Assembly: GCA_002309415.1 (NCBI GenBank)
Contig: DBXC01000002.1
Span: 1,227 to 65,226 of the forward strand
DNA from: Dehalococcoidia bacterium UBA1222
Lineage (GTDB): Bacteria; Chloroflexota; Dehalococcoidia; Dehalococcoidales; UBA1222
Reading direction: 5' to 3'
Length of the DNA: 64,000 bases
Shown in pieces: positions 28,950 through 37,795 of this stretch. The stretch's first letter is position 1. Each line of letters starts with the position of its first letter. The translations under genes were made by a program, and so were the position numbers. The notes beneath the pieces are model-generated. The model saw only the letters and a program-made list of their open reading frames with translations, was not told the DNA's origin and searched no databases.

Positions 28950-30120
28950 CCTTCTTATTAGCTTCCAGTCTCTCTTTGCTAACCTGAGCCCAGGATTTCG
29001 TCTTGGACAGTCTCTCAGTCATGTCTTTCATCACGAAAGGAATATCCAGTTCCTGAGGACACATGGACGAACAATTGCCGCACTGAATGCAGTCGGCAGG
29101 ACGGCTACCTTCAGGCATAGCATCGAGGCGCATGCCGATAGTGGGAGAAAGAGCAAACAGGAGATCACGGTAGAGTTCCATGACTCGCGGGATATCGATA
29201 CCCATGGGGCACTTATCGACACAGTAGCGGCATCCGGTACACTGTGGTCCCTGAGAGGTCAGCTCGGCAGTAATGGCAGCAAGGACAGCTTTATCCTCGA
29301 GAGTCAAAGGAACATATGAATTATAGATGCTGATATTGGATACTAACTGCAGCATGGTAGTCATACCGGAAAGGGTCATATAGACATCAGGAAGTTCCTG
29401 GATGAAGCGGAAACACCAATCGGCCTGGCTGTATTCAGGATGTCGCTCTTTGAGACGATTTTCATGTTCTGGACCGAGTTTCACGAGACGTCCGCCTCGA
29501 ACAGGTTCCATGACCCAGATACCAAGTCCGTATGATTTTGCGAGGTCATACTTTTCCTTGGACTGCTGCAGCACCCAGTCGACATAGTTAATCTGGAGCT
29601 GACAAAATTCGAGATGTTCTCCATATCGGTCGAGGAACTTTTTTATCGTGGGAATCTCGCCATGAGTTGAAAAGCCAAGATGGCGTATCCTGCCCTGTTT
29701 CTTCTGTTCAACCAAGTAATCAACAATACCCCATTTAGGGTCCATATAGGCTTCTAACGAGCACTCAGTAACATTGTGTAAGAGATAGTAGTCGAAGTAA
29801 TCGACCTGGCATTTCTGGAGCTGCTCTTCAAAGATGGGAGCAGGAGTATGATCGTCGCAGATGATGTGTCCGGGGAACTTGTCTGCCAGGAAGAATGAAT
29901 CTCGCGGATGTGATTTAAGGATTTTGCCGATAACAACTTCAGAATTACCACCATGATAAGGATAAGCAGTATCGAAATAATTGACGCCGCATTCTAAAGC
30001 GTATTCCACGAGTTTTTGAGTCTCGGCTTCATCGATAGCACCGGTCTCTGTAACAGGAAGGCGCATAAGACCATATCCCAACTGAGACAGTTTATCGCCC
30101 TTGAATTCTTTATAAAGCAT
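28936..30120 (-). CDS. Aldo/keto reductase with two C-terminal [4Fe-4S] motifs
   Basis: 394 residues. The barrel domain has the catalytic set: D and Y in FDTAYPYHGGNSE, K in LADKFP and H in LLHNV. After residue 290 two ferredoxin motifs appear, CTGCRYCVDKCP and CIQCGNCSSMCP. This architecture is common in anaerobes and implies electron transfer between NAD(P)H and a ferredoxin-type partner; substrate unknown. It lies downstream of folE, possibly as a separate unit. Confidence 0.92.
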   Translation of the reverse strand: MLYKEFKGDKLSQLGYGLMRLPVTETGAIDEAETQKLVEYALECGVNYFDTAYPYHGGNSEVVIGKILKSHPRDSFFLADKFPGHIICDDHTPAPIFEEQLQKCQVDYFDYYLLHNVTECSLEAYMDPKWGIVDYLVEQKKQGRIRHLGFSTHGEIPTIKKFLDRYGEHLEFCQLQINYVDWVLQQSKEKYDLAKSYGLGIWVMEPVRGGRLVKLGPEHENRLKERHPEYSQADWCFRFIQELPDVYMTLSGMTTMLQLVSNISIYNSYVPLTLEDKAVLAAITAELTSQGPQCTGCRYCVDKCPMGIDIPRVMELYRDLLFALSPTIGMRLDAMPEGSRPADCIQCGNCSSMCPQELDIPFVMKDMTERLSKTKSWAQVSKERLEANKKVIRP

Positions 30121-30150
30121 AATATGTACCCCACTTCAAAAAAGAATGAA

Positions 30151-30178
30151 AGGCACCTGAAAGGATGGCGGTGTGCCT
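30151..30178 (-). terminator. Weak terminator after folE
   Basis: On the minus strand AGGCAC (30178-30173) pairs with GTGCCT (30156-30151), followed by TTCATTCTTTTTT. The stem is only 6 bp and overlaps the folE stop. Confidence 0.35.
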
Positions 30179-30740
30179 ATTTGGACTGGATGAGTGACAT
30201 GAATTCAGCACGGGTGGTCGGGTTGTTCTTGAAAGCACCACGCAGTGCTGAAGTGATGACGCTGGTCCCGGGTTTCTTGATGCCACGCATGATCATGCAC
30301 ATATGTTCTGCCTGGACCACGACAGCGACACCTAGAGGCTTAAGACCATCATTGATAGCATCAGCGATCTCGCTGACCATACGTTCCTGGATCTGCGGTT
30401 TGCGGGCAATGATGTCGACGACACGTGCGATCTTGCTGATGCCAACGACTCGGCCCTCTTCATTGGGGATATATGCGACATGAGCAACACCATAGAAAGG
30501 AAGCATGTGATGCTCGCACATGGAATAGAACGGGATATCTTTAAGGAGGATCATCTCATGATGACCCAGTTCAAAACCGACAGCAAGTTCTTTGATCGGA
30601 TCGGCATCAAGACCAGAGAAGATTTCTTTGTACATCTCGGCAACTCTGCGCGGAGTCTCCCTAAGACCTTCCCTTTCGGGGTCTTCACCTATTGACAGGA
30701 GAATCTGTCGGACCGAATCCTTGATCTGCTGTTGATCCAT
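30177..30740 (-). CDS. folE: GTP cyclohydrolase I
   Basis: 187 residues; converts GTP to dihydroneopterin triphosphate for folate. [13 protein letters not shown], the zinc ligands in [10 protein letters not shown] and QAEHMCM, and [12 protein letters not shown] and QERM segments are all present. Follows thrC by 6 bases in the ppiC-hom-thrC-folE transcript. Confidence 0.96.
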   Translation of the reverse strand: MDQQQIKDSVRQILLSIGEDPEREGLRETPRRVAEMYKEIFSGLDADPIKELAVGFELGHHEMILLKDIPFYSMCEHHMLPFYGVAHVAYIPNEEGRVVGISKIARVVDIIARKPQIQERMVSEIADAINDGLKPLGVAVVVQAEHMCMIMRGIKKPGTSVITSALRGAFKNNPTTRAEFMSLIQSK

Positions 30741-30746
30741 TTCTCT

Positions 30747-31805
30747 TTACCAACCTAACTGTTTTTCGATAGAGGCAAGATCGGCAGGAACTCTGATGAT
30801 GCCTTGGAAATCTTTGATGGCATTGTCAGGATCCTTTAGACCGTTACCGGTAGCAATGCAGACGATCTTCTTGCCTGAGAAGTCAGCACCATTCCTCTTG
30901 AGTTTGAGGAGACCAGCGAGAGGTGCACAGGAAGCAGGTTCGGCAAAGACACCGACCTTTTCTGCCATCATGTGATAAGCTTCGAGAATCTGAGCATCGG
31001 AGACCATGCTGATGGAACCATTGGATTCATCACGGGCGGCTTCAGCCTTCTTCCAGGATGCCGGATTACCGATTCGGATAGCGGTAGCGATGGTCTCAGG
31101 TTTCTCGATGGGGTGACCGAGAACGATGGGAGCAGCACCTTCAGCCTGGAAACCAGTCATCTTAGGAAGTTTAGTAGACTTACCAGCGGCATGATATTCT
31201 TTGAAACCCTTCCAGTAAGCAGTGATATTGCCGGCATTGCCGACAGGGATAGCTAAGATATCGGGAGCATCACCCAAAGCATCAACGATCTCGAAAGCAC
31301 CAGTCTTCTGACCTTCGATACGATGAGGATTGATAGAGTTTACGAGGGTTACGGGATGCTTGGAAGTCATTTCTCGGACCATGTTGAGCGCCTGGTCGAA
31401 GTTGCCATCGATGGCTACGATCTTGGCACCGTGCATGATAGCCTGAGCAAGTTTGCCGAGAGCAATCTTGCCTTCAGGGATGACTATGATGGCCTGCATG
31501 CCCATGCGAGCGGCATAAGCTGCAGCGGAGGCGCTGGTATTGCCGGTGGATGCACACATGACGGCCTTGCTGCCGGCTTCAGCAGCCTTGGCAATAGCCA
31601 TAACCATACCGCGGTCCTTGAAAGAACCGGTAGGATTGCATCCTTCGAGTTTGAAGTAGAGTTCTTCACAACCGATAACACTTTCAAGCATGGGGGCTCG
31701 GACCAAAGGAGTGTCGCCTTCACAGAGTGAAAGCATCGGAGTCTTGTCAGTGATCGGAAGGTACTCGGTGTATTTGTAAAGCAAACCGCGTCTAATGTAA
31801 CCCAT
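30747..31805 (-). CDS. thrC: Threonine synthase
   Basis: 352 residues; PLP enzyme converting O-phosphohomoserine to threonine. PLP lysine in [10 protein letters not shown] (about residue 60), phosphate-cradle segments [17 protein letters not shown] and [10 protein letters not shown]. The short form is typical for bacteria with hom beside it. Two bases after hom, with AGAGGT as ribosome-binding site overlapping hom's end. Confidence 0.96.
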   Translation of the reverse strand: MGYIRRGLLYKYTEYLPITDKTPMLSLCEGDTPLVRAPMLESVIGCEELYFKLEGCNPTGSFKDRGMVMAIAKAAEAGSKAVMCASTGNTSASAAAYAARMGMQAIIVIPEGKIALGKLAQAIMHGAKIVAIDGNFDQALNMVREMTSKHPVTLVNSINPHRIEGQKTGAFEIVDALGDAPDILAIPVGNAGNITAYWKGFKEYHAAGKSTKLPKMTGFQAEGAAPIVLGHPIEKPETIATAIRIGNPASWKKAEAARDESNGSISMVSDAQILEAYHMMAEKVGVFAEPASCAPLAGLLKLKRNGADFSGKKIVCIATGNGLKDPDNAIKDFQGIIRVPADLASIEKQLGW

Positions 31806-31807
31806 CT

Positions 31808-33109
31808 TTATACCTCTACTCTTATCAAATTATGTACTTTCTTAACATTGGAACTCTGCTTAAGGATCTCGACCGCTTTCTGTATGTTAGACTCCAATGC
31901 TGGATGCGTCATAATGACGATTTGAACAGTGCCATTCACTTTATCGGCATCCTTCTGGATACAAGATGCGATACTGATGGAGTTCTCGCCAAGGGCACTG
32001 GCAATCTGGGCAAGGATACCACATTCGTCAGCGACCGTAAGTCTCAGATAGTAATGTGTGACGATCTCATCTAGGGCCTTGATACGCTTCTTCTGATTAG
32101 GAACGATGACCGGCATGAATGATTCAGCCACGATAGCACGTGCTGCCTTGACGACGTCAGAGACGACAGCAGAAGAAGTGGGATCAGGACCAGCACCTTT
32201 ACCGATGAAAGTAACGTTACCGGTAAGGTCGCCGTTGATGAGAACGGCATTGAATACGCCGTTGACACTGGCAAGTTCGGCATCCTTAGGGATAAAGACG
32301 GGATGTACACGGACTTCCACTTCGTCATTCTCATCCTGCTTAGCGATAGCAAGCAGTTTGATTACACAGCCAAGTTCTTTGGCATATTTGAAGTCAGCCG
32401 AATCTAAGGAAGTGATACCTTCTGGAGCGATCTGGCTGGGATAAACAGGAGTATTGAATGCCAATGTGGAAAGGATAGCCAGCTTATAGCAGGCATCTAT
32501 TCCATGGACATCGTTGGCCGGGTTAGATTCAGCATAGCCCAGCTGCTGGGCCTGTTTGAGTGCTTCATCGAATTCAAGACCCTCATCTGCCATTTTGGTA
32601 AGAATATAGTTGGTGGTACCGTTGATGATGGTCTGGATGCCATTCACCCTGTTCAGGATGAGGTCACGAGTCAGCGGTGCAATGATGGGGATTCCGCCAC
32701 CGACCGCTGCTTCAAAATTAATCGTGACTTTGTTGGCATTAGCCAATTCAAAAAGCTCGATATGATGTTTGGCCAAGACCTCTTTGTTGGCGGTAACTAC
32801 GTGCTTACCGCACTGAAGAGACTTGACCTGATATTCAAATGCAGGATGCTCGCCACCGATGAGTTCGATGACGATCTGGATGTCCGGATCATTAAAAAAC
32901 TCATCATCGGACGTGGTGAAGAGAGACGGTTCCATAGCCTTGGCTATGGGTCGTTCGAGATCAGAAGGAAGGACCTTGATCTTCTTGAGATAGACTTCAC
33001 ATCCGGTCTCAGCCGAGATGATGCTCTGTCTTTCCAAGAGGACGGAAGCGACCTTGCTTCCGATCACACCGATACCTAAGAGACCGACACCGATACGCTT
33101 GCCTATCAT
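31808..33109 (-). CDS. hom: Homoserine dehydrogenase
   Basis: 433 residues; reduces aspartate semialdehyde to homoserine. N-terminal [17 protein letters not shown]ossmann motif, VTANKEVLA, the signature [12 protein letters not shown] with [22 protein letters not shown], and a C-terminal ACT domain (from about 350) for threonine feedback. Start overlaps the upstream foldase gene by 4 bases. Together with asd at 61 kb it makes the threonine branch. Confidence 0.96.
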   Translation of the reverse strand: MIGKRIGVGLLGIGVIGSKVASVLLERQSIISAETGCEVYLKKIKVLPSDLERPIAKAMEPSLFTTSDDEFFNDPDIQIVIELIGGEHPAFEYQVKSLQCGKHVVTANKEVLAKHHIELFELANANKVTINFEAAVGGGIPIIAPLTRDLILNRVNGIQTIINGTTNYILTKMADEGLEFDEALKQAQQLGYAESNPANDVHGIDACYKLAILSTLAFNTPVYPSQIAPEGITSLDSADFKYAKELGCVIKLLAIAKQDENDEVEVRVHPVFIPKDAELASVNGVFNAVLINGDLTGNVTFIGKGAGPDPTSSAVVSDVVKAARAIVAESFMPVIVPNQKKRIKALDEIVTHYYLRLTVADECGILAQIASALGENSISIASCIQKDADKVNGTVQIVIMTHPALESNIQKAVEILKQSSNVKKVHNLIRVEV

Positions 33110-34350
33110 TGTCCGGTCACCCGCTTAACTGCCCAGGTCAGTATTACTTCGGTCAAGTCTTCTTTGATTTCGTCTTTGGCAGCCTCAAAGATCTCAGTAG
33201 ACCAGTCATTAAGTTCAAGGCTTGCCATAGTACTGAGATCGGATTCACTCATCTTCTGAGTAGCAGCTTCATGAACGTAGAATACCCAATAACCGCCGCC
33301 GAAATCATTTGAACCATCATAAATCGCACCGCTGATATCACCAATAATGCGGCTATCATCAAAGATAAATTCGGCATAGGATATAGTGCTGTCGCTTGCG
33401 ACACGGAGCTGAGTTATACCAGTCTCGTCATCCGAATTAAGGGAATAATTAGTAGCGATGGTGTCGAAGTCTTTGCCCTCAGCAAATTCCTGTTCGATTT
33501 CAGTTGCGACATCAACATTGGGAGCAGCAATGACAGAGATAGTGGCTGCAGAGCGCCCTTCGGCATATTCGTCGACACGGACAAACCAGTAACCGCCAGA
33601 ATGAGATCTGTTGGGATCTTCAACCATTGAGGCAACACCTACTTCGGCAGCAAAGATTGCTTCATCCATGACATCGGAACTGAAGTAATAATCGAAGAGA
33701 CCTTCAGGATGCAGGTTAGTCGAAGTGGTTTCGGCGAAGTACTTTGATACTACTTCAGCAAAATCGTAACCACCATTTAGCATCTGAATGGCGTCTTCAG
33801 CTTCAGACTTGGCCGCAAGGAACATACCCTGGAAATTGCGGTGCTCGACTTCCTGGTCGAGCTGAGGAGTAAGATATTCATCACGGACTTTATTCTGAAG
33901 CAGACCGGCACGCAGAATATCGCGTACAGCCTGGTTGTTATCAAACTTGTAGTAAGAAATGAGATTCTGAACTTCCTCGTCTGTTACTGAGTAACCCAAT
34001 TCAGTTGCCTTACGGTAAACTACCTCGGCTAATTCGATGGTCTGAGCAGCAGTACCGGTGAAATAGGCAGCATACTGAGGATATGATGCAGAGACATATG
34101 CCAATGCATCAGCATAGTCACGAGCAGAGATATTTTTATCATAAACACTGATAACAGTAGTCCTAGAAGGTTTGACTTCATTCTTGATCCAACTACCAAC
34201 ACCCAAACCCACAAAGATGAGTATCAAGACTATGACACCGATGAAAACGCCATAGATGGTCTTTCGTGTCCTTTCAGCTATTTTAACTTTAGATTCGTTC
34301 TTCTTAGCGATGAACTTGTCTTTTTCTATTTTCTTGTTCGAATCAGCCAA
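33106..34350 (-). CDS. Membrane-anchored parvulin-like (SurA/PrsA-type) foldase
   Basis: About 414 residues. A basic cytoplasmic N-terminus (rich in K/E to residue 30) and one membrane helix (about 38-56, IYGVFIGVIVLILIFVGLGV) precede a SurA-N-like helical domain and two domains with rotamase-like outlines (GGYDFAEVVSKYFAET, HSGGYWFVRV; GKDFDTIATNYS). Most catalytic parvulin signatures are degenerate, so chaperone function is likelier than isomerase. TTG 34350 is chosen because GAGG lies 6 bases upstream; GTG 34362 is in frame but has none. It is coupled to hom by ATGA, an odd partnership. Confidence 0.75.
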   Translation of the reverse strand: MADSNKKIEKDKFIAKKNESKVKIAERTRKTIYGVFIGVIVLILIFVGLGVGSWIKNEVKPSRTTVISVYDKNISARDYADALAYVSASYPQYAAYFTGTAAQTIELAEVVYRKATELGYSVTDEEVQNLISYYKFDNNQAVRDILRAGLLQNKVRDEYLTPQLDQEVEHRNFQGMFLAAKSEAEDAIQMLNGGYDFAEVVSKYFAETTSTNLHPEGLFDYYFSSDVMDEAIFAAEVGVASMVEDPNRSHSGGYWFVRVDEYAEGRSAATISVIAAPNVDVATEIEQEFAEGKDFDTIATNYSLNSDDETGITQLRVASDSTISYAEFIFDDSRIIGDISGAIYDGSNDFGGGYWVFYVHEAATQKMSESDLSTMASLELNDWSTEIFEAAKDEIKEDLTEVILTWAVKRVTGQ

Positions 34351-34435
34351 CTCGTGCCTCACATTTCAGAATTAGTCTTAAGTATTATAGTTTTTTGTTC
34401 GTATTCAAAGCAAAATTTGACTATATATAAACGAA

Positions 34436-34468
34436 AAAGGGGACAGAATCGTGTCTTGTCCCCTTTAA
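34436..34468 (-). terminator. Rho-independent terminator after rplT
   Basis: AAAGGGGACA/TGTCCCCTTT stem (34436-34445 with 34457-34466); on the minus strand the stem is followed by a T-rich stretch. Confidence 0.65.
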
Positions 34469-34490
34469 AACCCAAATCTAATTAAATAAA

Positions 34491-34835
34491 TTAGGCTACC
34501 TGTTTGACGAGATCAGCGAATGCTTCAGGATCTCGGACAGCCATGTCGGCAAGCATCTTGCGGTTGAGTTCGATGCCATTCTTCTTGAGGCCATCCATGA
34601 ACTGGGAATAGCTGGTATCGTTCTTTCTGCAAGCTGCATTGATTCGAACGATCCAGAGTCTTCGCATATCGGCCTTGAGATCTTTTCGATGGATGGTCGA
34701 ATAGCGGAGAGAGTGGAGCATAGATTCGCTAGCTCTCTTGTAAAGCTTGTGGTTTGAACCACGATGGCCTTTGGTAAGGGCCAATACTTTTGTATGTCGA
34801 TGATGGGCAGTAACGCCAGTCTTAATTCTAGCCAT
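34491..34835 (-). CDS. rplT: 50S ribosomal protein L20
   Basis: 114 residues. [18 protein letters not shown] start, [15 protein letters not shown] and [13 protein letters not shown] are typical L20 sequences. It binds 23S rRNA early in assembly and often represses its own operon. Last gene of infC-rpmI-rplT. Confidence 0.97.
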   Translation of the reverse strand: MARIKTGVTAHHRHTKVLALTKGHRGSNHKLYKRASESMLHSLRYSTIHRKDLKADMRRLWIVRINAACRKNDTSYSQFMDGLKKNGIELNRKMLADMAVRDPEAFADLVKQVA

Positions 34836-34845
34836 TGATTATCTC

Positions 34846-35046
34846 CTATGCACCATAAGGAATGAGACGAGAAATACGCTGTTTGTCAGCCTGGTTCAAT
34901 GGAATCATCTCATCAAATAATTTCTTTACTCGATAGGGCTTGGTTCGTCGAAGATGGGATTTACCACCCTTCATTCGAAGGACTTTACCATTAGGGGTAA
35001 CTCGAAAACGAGCACCGGCACCTTTATGCGTCTTCAGCTTTGGCAT
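34846..35046 (-). CDS. rpmI: 50S ribosomal protein L35
   Basis: 66 residues; MPKLKTHKGAGARFRVT start and the KPYRVKKLF and basic core typical of L35. Its first 23 bases lie inside the 3' end of infC in another frame, so translation is probably coupled. Confidence 0.97.
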   Translation of the reverse strand: MPKLKTHKGAGARFRVTPNGKVLRMKGGKSHLRRTKPYRVKKLFDEMIPLNQADKQRISRLIPYGA

Positions 35047-35626
35047 TTTCCGTTATTCCTTCCTTTTCAGGTTCATTATTATCGTTTTTGGCTACATTCT
35101 CAGTCTTCTTGTTCTTCGCTGCAAGTGGCGTCAGGATGAGGTGGACCCTAGCCCCTTCGCGTGTAGGTAACTTTTCAACTGAAGCGATATCCTGGAGTTG
35201 CTCTGCCATCTTTTCGATAAGTGCGATACCCAGTTCCGAATGGGTATTTTCCCTACCTCTGAACATTACTGTCACCTTGACTTTATCTCCGCCTTCCAGC
35301 AACTTGCGGGCAGTTCTGGCTTTGGCATCGAAATCATGGTCGCCGATCTTAGGTCGGACCCTGATCTCTCGGATCTCAGTAACTTTTTGACTCTTGCGAT
35401 TCTCCTTTTCTCGCTTTGTCTGAGTATACTTAAACTTTCCGTAATCCATGAGGCGACATACTGGGGGAACTGCAGTGGGAGCGACTTCAACGAGGTCGAG
35501 CCCCAGTTTTTCAGCCATTTCCCTAGCTTGTGCGATGGGTAAGACACCCATCTGTTCACCTTTATCGCCCACCACACGTACTTCACGTGCGCGGATCATC
35601 TGATTGACTCTAAGTTCCTTAACTAT
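35024..35626 (-). CDS. infC: Translation initiation factor IF-3, probable AUA start
   Basis: 200 residues from the proposed start. IRAREVRVVGDKGEQMGVL, CRLMDYGKFKYTQTKREKE and REIRVRPKIGDHDFDAK are IF-3 hallmarks. The first ATG (35599) is at an internal residue of the conserved opening; nine upstream codons encode VKELRVNQ, which matches the family's N-terminus, and end at ATA 35626, directly after an in-frame TAA. GGAGG lies 8 bases before ATA. A rare start codon is the known means by which IF-3 controls itself. The C-terminus has an extra acidic/basic tail of about 25 residues overlapping rpmI. Confidence 0.93.
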   Translation of the reverse strand: MVKELRVNQMIRAREVRVVGDKGEQMGVLPIAQAREMAEKLGLDLVEVAPTAVPPVCRLMDYGKFKYTQTKREKENRKSQKVTEIREIRVRPKIGDHDFDAKARTARKLLEGGDKVKVTVMFRGRENTHSELGIALIEKMAEQLQDIASVEKLPTREGARVHLILTPLAAKNKKTENVAKNDNNEPEKEGITENAKAEDA

Positions 35627-35664
35627 TTAAATATCCTCCAGACGAAAAACGTTAGCAACTAGGC

Positions 35665-35675
35665 ATTATATTATA
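35665..35675 (-). promoter_or_regulatory. Overlapping TATAAT boxes upstream of infC
   Basis: TATAATATAAT on the minus strand about 40 bases before the start; TTGGAC upstream is at poor spacing. Likely -10 region of the IF-3 operon. Confidence 0.35.
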
Positions 35676-35731
35676 AAAATGCCTATCCTGTCCAACATTT
35701 TTTGATTAATTGGAAACTGAACAGTTCTTCC

Positions 35732-36385
35732 CTAGTGAATACAAGGACCGAAATGAGAATCGAGCTTGCGGAGGAAGAAGGATGCCGCATAGATGATCGC
35801 TACCATTATGACCATGTAGAGGATGGTCAGATAAGTAGGATTGTTCCTGATATCCAGGAAGAAGTAAGGTGCAGCAATAACATCCAGTCCACAAAGCAGG
35901 AAGATAACTACTGAATAGAGAACAGATGCCGTCATAGGAATAAAGGTAACAGGGAACTCAAGTCTCTCGGCAGGAGCCAGGAAAATGAAATCGGTAACTA
36001 CCAAGAGAGGAATAACGATATGAGTAAAGAGCATGGTGCCGGATACTAAGCTGAAGATAGAAGCACCATTGGCTACTTCGTGAGGAGTCAGAACGAAAAG
36101 TACAACAAAGAAAACGACTGTAAGAAGAGATGCGGCAACGAACTTGAGGATCTTAACGAATTCGGGAATGAAATAGGTTCGTTTCAAGAGTGCGATAACA
36201 CTATATACCGCACCCAGACCGCTGGTAACAAAGGCGAGTAGATTAGAAATCTCAGTATAGTATGAGAACATCTTCCAGCCAATGGCTTTGAAGTCGCTCA
36301 ACATTACCCATACTTCCAAGGCCATTACCGCGATATTTACGATGATAGCCAGCATTAATCTCTTCTGAAGGTTCCTCTCGTCCAT
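35732..36385 (-). CDS. Pr6Pr-like integral membrane protein
   Basis: 217 residues with six hydrophobic helices. SYYTEISNLLAFVTSG, LTPHEVANG, a helix with FTHIVIPLLVVTDFIF and a C-terminal helix resemble the Pr6Pr / FAR-17A-AIG1-like family of unknown function. ATG 36385 is preceded by GAGG; an in-frame TTG 15 bases earlier is less likely. It lies between the IF-3 operon and a terminator. Confidence 0.65.
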   Translation of the reverse strand: MDERNLQKRLMLAIIVNIAVMALEVWVMLSDFKAIGWKMFSYYTEISNLLAFVTSGLGAVYSVIALLKRTYFIPEFVKILKFVAASLLTVVFFVVLFVLTPHEVANGASIFSLVSGTMLFTHIVIPLLVVTDFIFLAPAERLEFPVTFIPMTASVLYSVVIFLLCGLDVIAAPYFFLDIRNNPTYLTILYMVIMVAIIYAASFFLRKLDSHFGPCIH

Positions 36386-36457
36386 AACCAAATTCCTCAA
36401 TAAATCATTCTTAATTTAATTCTAGCACTATTTATTTTTATTCTTGCAACAATAATA

Positions 36458-36486
36458 AAAAAGAGATGCGGTGCATCTCTTTTTTT
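36458..36486 (-). terminator. Terminator of the first YedE operon
   Basis: AAAAAGAGATGC (36458-36469) and GCATCTCTTTTT (36473-36484) with a 3-base loop and T runs on both strands. It lies directly after the 83-aa gene. Confidence 0.85.
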
Positions 36487-36488
36487 AA

Positions 36489-36740
36489 CTAATCTATACT
36501 ATCTTTTTCGTCGTCCCAGTCATCTGCCCAATCGAGATCATCATCGTTCGTCCGATATGGATTAAGCGTGGGGATCTTCGGAGCATGGTCTCTGACACTC
36601 TCGACATTGTTGACTGGAGATACAGGAGGGACATATGGCTCCGTCACCTTAACAGGTTCTTCTGGTTTAGTGTAAACAGGAACAGTCTTTGGCTCAGCTT
36701 TTTTATCAAGATTGTAAGGCCAATAGTTTCCCTGTTTCAT
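36489..36740 (-). CDS. Small acidic proline-rich protein, last gene of the first YedE operon
   Basis: 83 residues, not recognised. A Pro/Val/Lys-rich first half (EPKTVPVYTKPEEPVK) and a strongly acidic end with repeated DDDLDWADDWDDE. No membrane helix or cysteine. AAGAAAGG precedes the ATG. Only 15 bases separate it from the YedE C-half gene and a strong terminator follows, so it belongs to that operon. It could be a soluble partner of the transporter. Confidence 0.6.
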   Translation of the reverse strand: MKQGNYWPYNLDKKAEPKTVPVYTKPEEPVKVTEPYVPPVSPVNNVESVRDHAPKIPTLNPYRTNDDDLDWADDWDDEKDSID

Positions 36741-36755
36741 AATTAATAACCTTTC

Positions 36756-37232
36756 TTACAGCAATGAGATTACCTGGAGGATGGGGACCAAAACAATATC
36801 GAAGAAGAGTACTCCTGAAATGAGGCCAAAGAGATAAAGGATACCGGAAAGTCGACCTTCACCGGCAATGACATGCTGTCGGAACGGACAACCTTCAGCC
36901 ATAACAGAGAAGTAAGCCATGGCAAAAGCACCAATCAAACTTACAGGAACCAAGATGAGAGGCTGAACATTGAAACCATCAGCCAAAATAGGCATGATCT
37001 CGAAAGAACCGGGATGCAAGAAGTCCTGAAGTTTGCCGTTGAAGATATTGACGGCACCGAAACCGATGATACCGCCGATAATGATACCAAGGAAACCCTT
37101 GAGTCGATAACCATCACGCATCAAATAGAAGTCTCGGACACCGCTGATGGTGCAGAAACGGGAGCGCTGGCCAAGATAGCCAAGGATCATACCAACGACC
37201 AGAGTGATGATACTAGTCTTAAATGTAAGCAT
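36756..37232 (-). CDS. YedE/YeeE-type transporter, half matching the C-terminal part
   Basis: 158 residues, four to five membrane helices. GQRSRFCTISGVRD and the MAEGCPFRQHVIAGEG motif correspond to RTRFCSIGGWRD and GGCPLRNLIL in the second half of the full-length homologue at 43.4-44.6 kb. The YeeE/YedE fold is an inverted repeat that moves thiosulfate or a related sulfur/selenium species through cysteine relays. AAGGAGGT lies before the ATG, 3 bases after the partner gene. Confidence 0.85.
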   Translation of the reverse strand: MLTFKTSIITLVVGMILGYLGQRSRFCTISGVRDFYLMRDGYRLKGFLGIIIGGIIGFGAVNIFNGKLQDFLHPGSFEIMPILADGFNVQPLILVPVSLIGAFAMAYFSVMAEGCPFRQHVIAGEGRLSGILYLFGLISGVLFFDIVLVPILQVISLL

Positions 37233-37235
37233 ATC

Positions 37236-37772
37236 CTACCTCCTTACCTTCCATTTGATATATTCGCAGGCAGCGATGACACCAAGGACAATCGCGCCCA
37301 AGACCACATATGCGAAAACCATACCGTAAGAAGCAAGGATGGCAGTACGGATAGGACATGAACCCCACATAAGGCCGAATACGATGACCATGAAACCCAG
37401 GATGTAGGCCAAAAGATTATCTCGAACGGGACCTTTCCTGAATTTGAATTCTTTGTTGATCACTGCGGCAATGAAAGAGCCGAGGATAAAACCGACACTG
37501 GTAAGTACCGGCAATGTCACGAAGATCGAATGGATCGTAAATGAAGTGCCGAAGAGCTGATTGACGACCCAGTTGACCAGGTTTGCCGGATGGGACACAG
37601 CGCAGATGCCGGCACCAACAGGCGGCTGGACATTAAAGTAGCCCTGCACCACTGCCGCAAGCACGCCCATGGCGATGCCAGTGATGAGGGCCATATTGTC
37701 ACTCAGCCTAAATTTGTAATTTTTAATCCAGGTCGTAAAAGAGGACCAGATGCCTTTTAAAGTTGCTACCAT
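37236..37772 (-). CDS. YedE/YeeE-type transporter, half matching the N-terminal part
   Basis: 178 residues with membrane helices. PVGAGICAVSHPANLVNW and WGSCPIRTAIL correspond to the GICVACFMRDIAGGL and YLGCPVRMMLR motifs of the first half of the full-length YedE. With the next gene it should form a heterodimeric transporter. A strong AAGGGGGAT site precedes the ATG. Confidence 0.85.
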   Translation of the reverse strand: MVATLKGIWSSFTTWIKNYKFRLSDNMALITGIAMGVLAAVVQGYFNVQPPVGAGICAVSHPANLVNWVVNQLFGTSFTIHSIFVTLPVLTSVGFILGSFIAAVINKEFKFRKGPVRDNLLAYILGFMVIVFGLMWGSCPIRTAILASYGMVFAYVVLGAIVLGVIAACEYIKWKVRR

Positions 37773-37795
37773 ATCATCCCCCTTTGGTAGTAGTG

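Noticed and set aside
34836..34845. L20 autoregulatory leader in the infC-rpmI-rplT operon
   Set aside because: The spacer sequences are too short and the infC leader too brief for me to draw the known pseudoknot or mimic structures.
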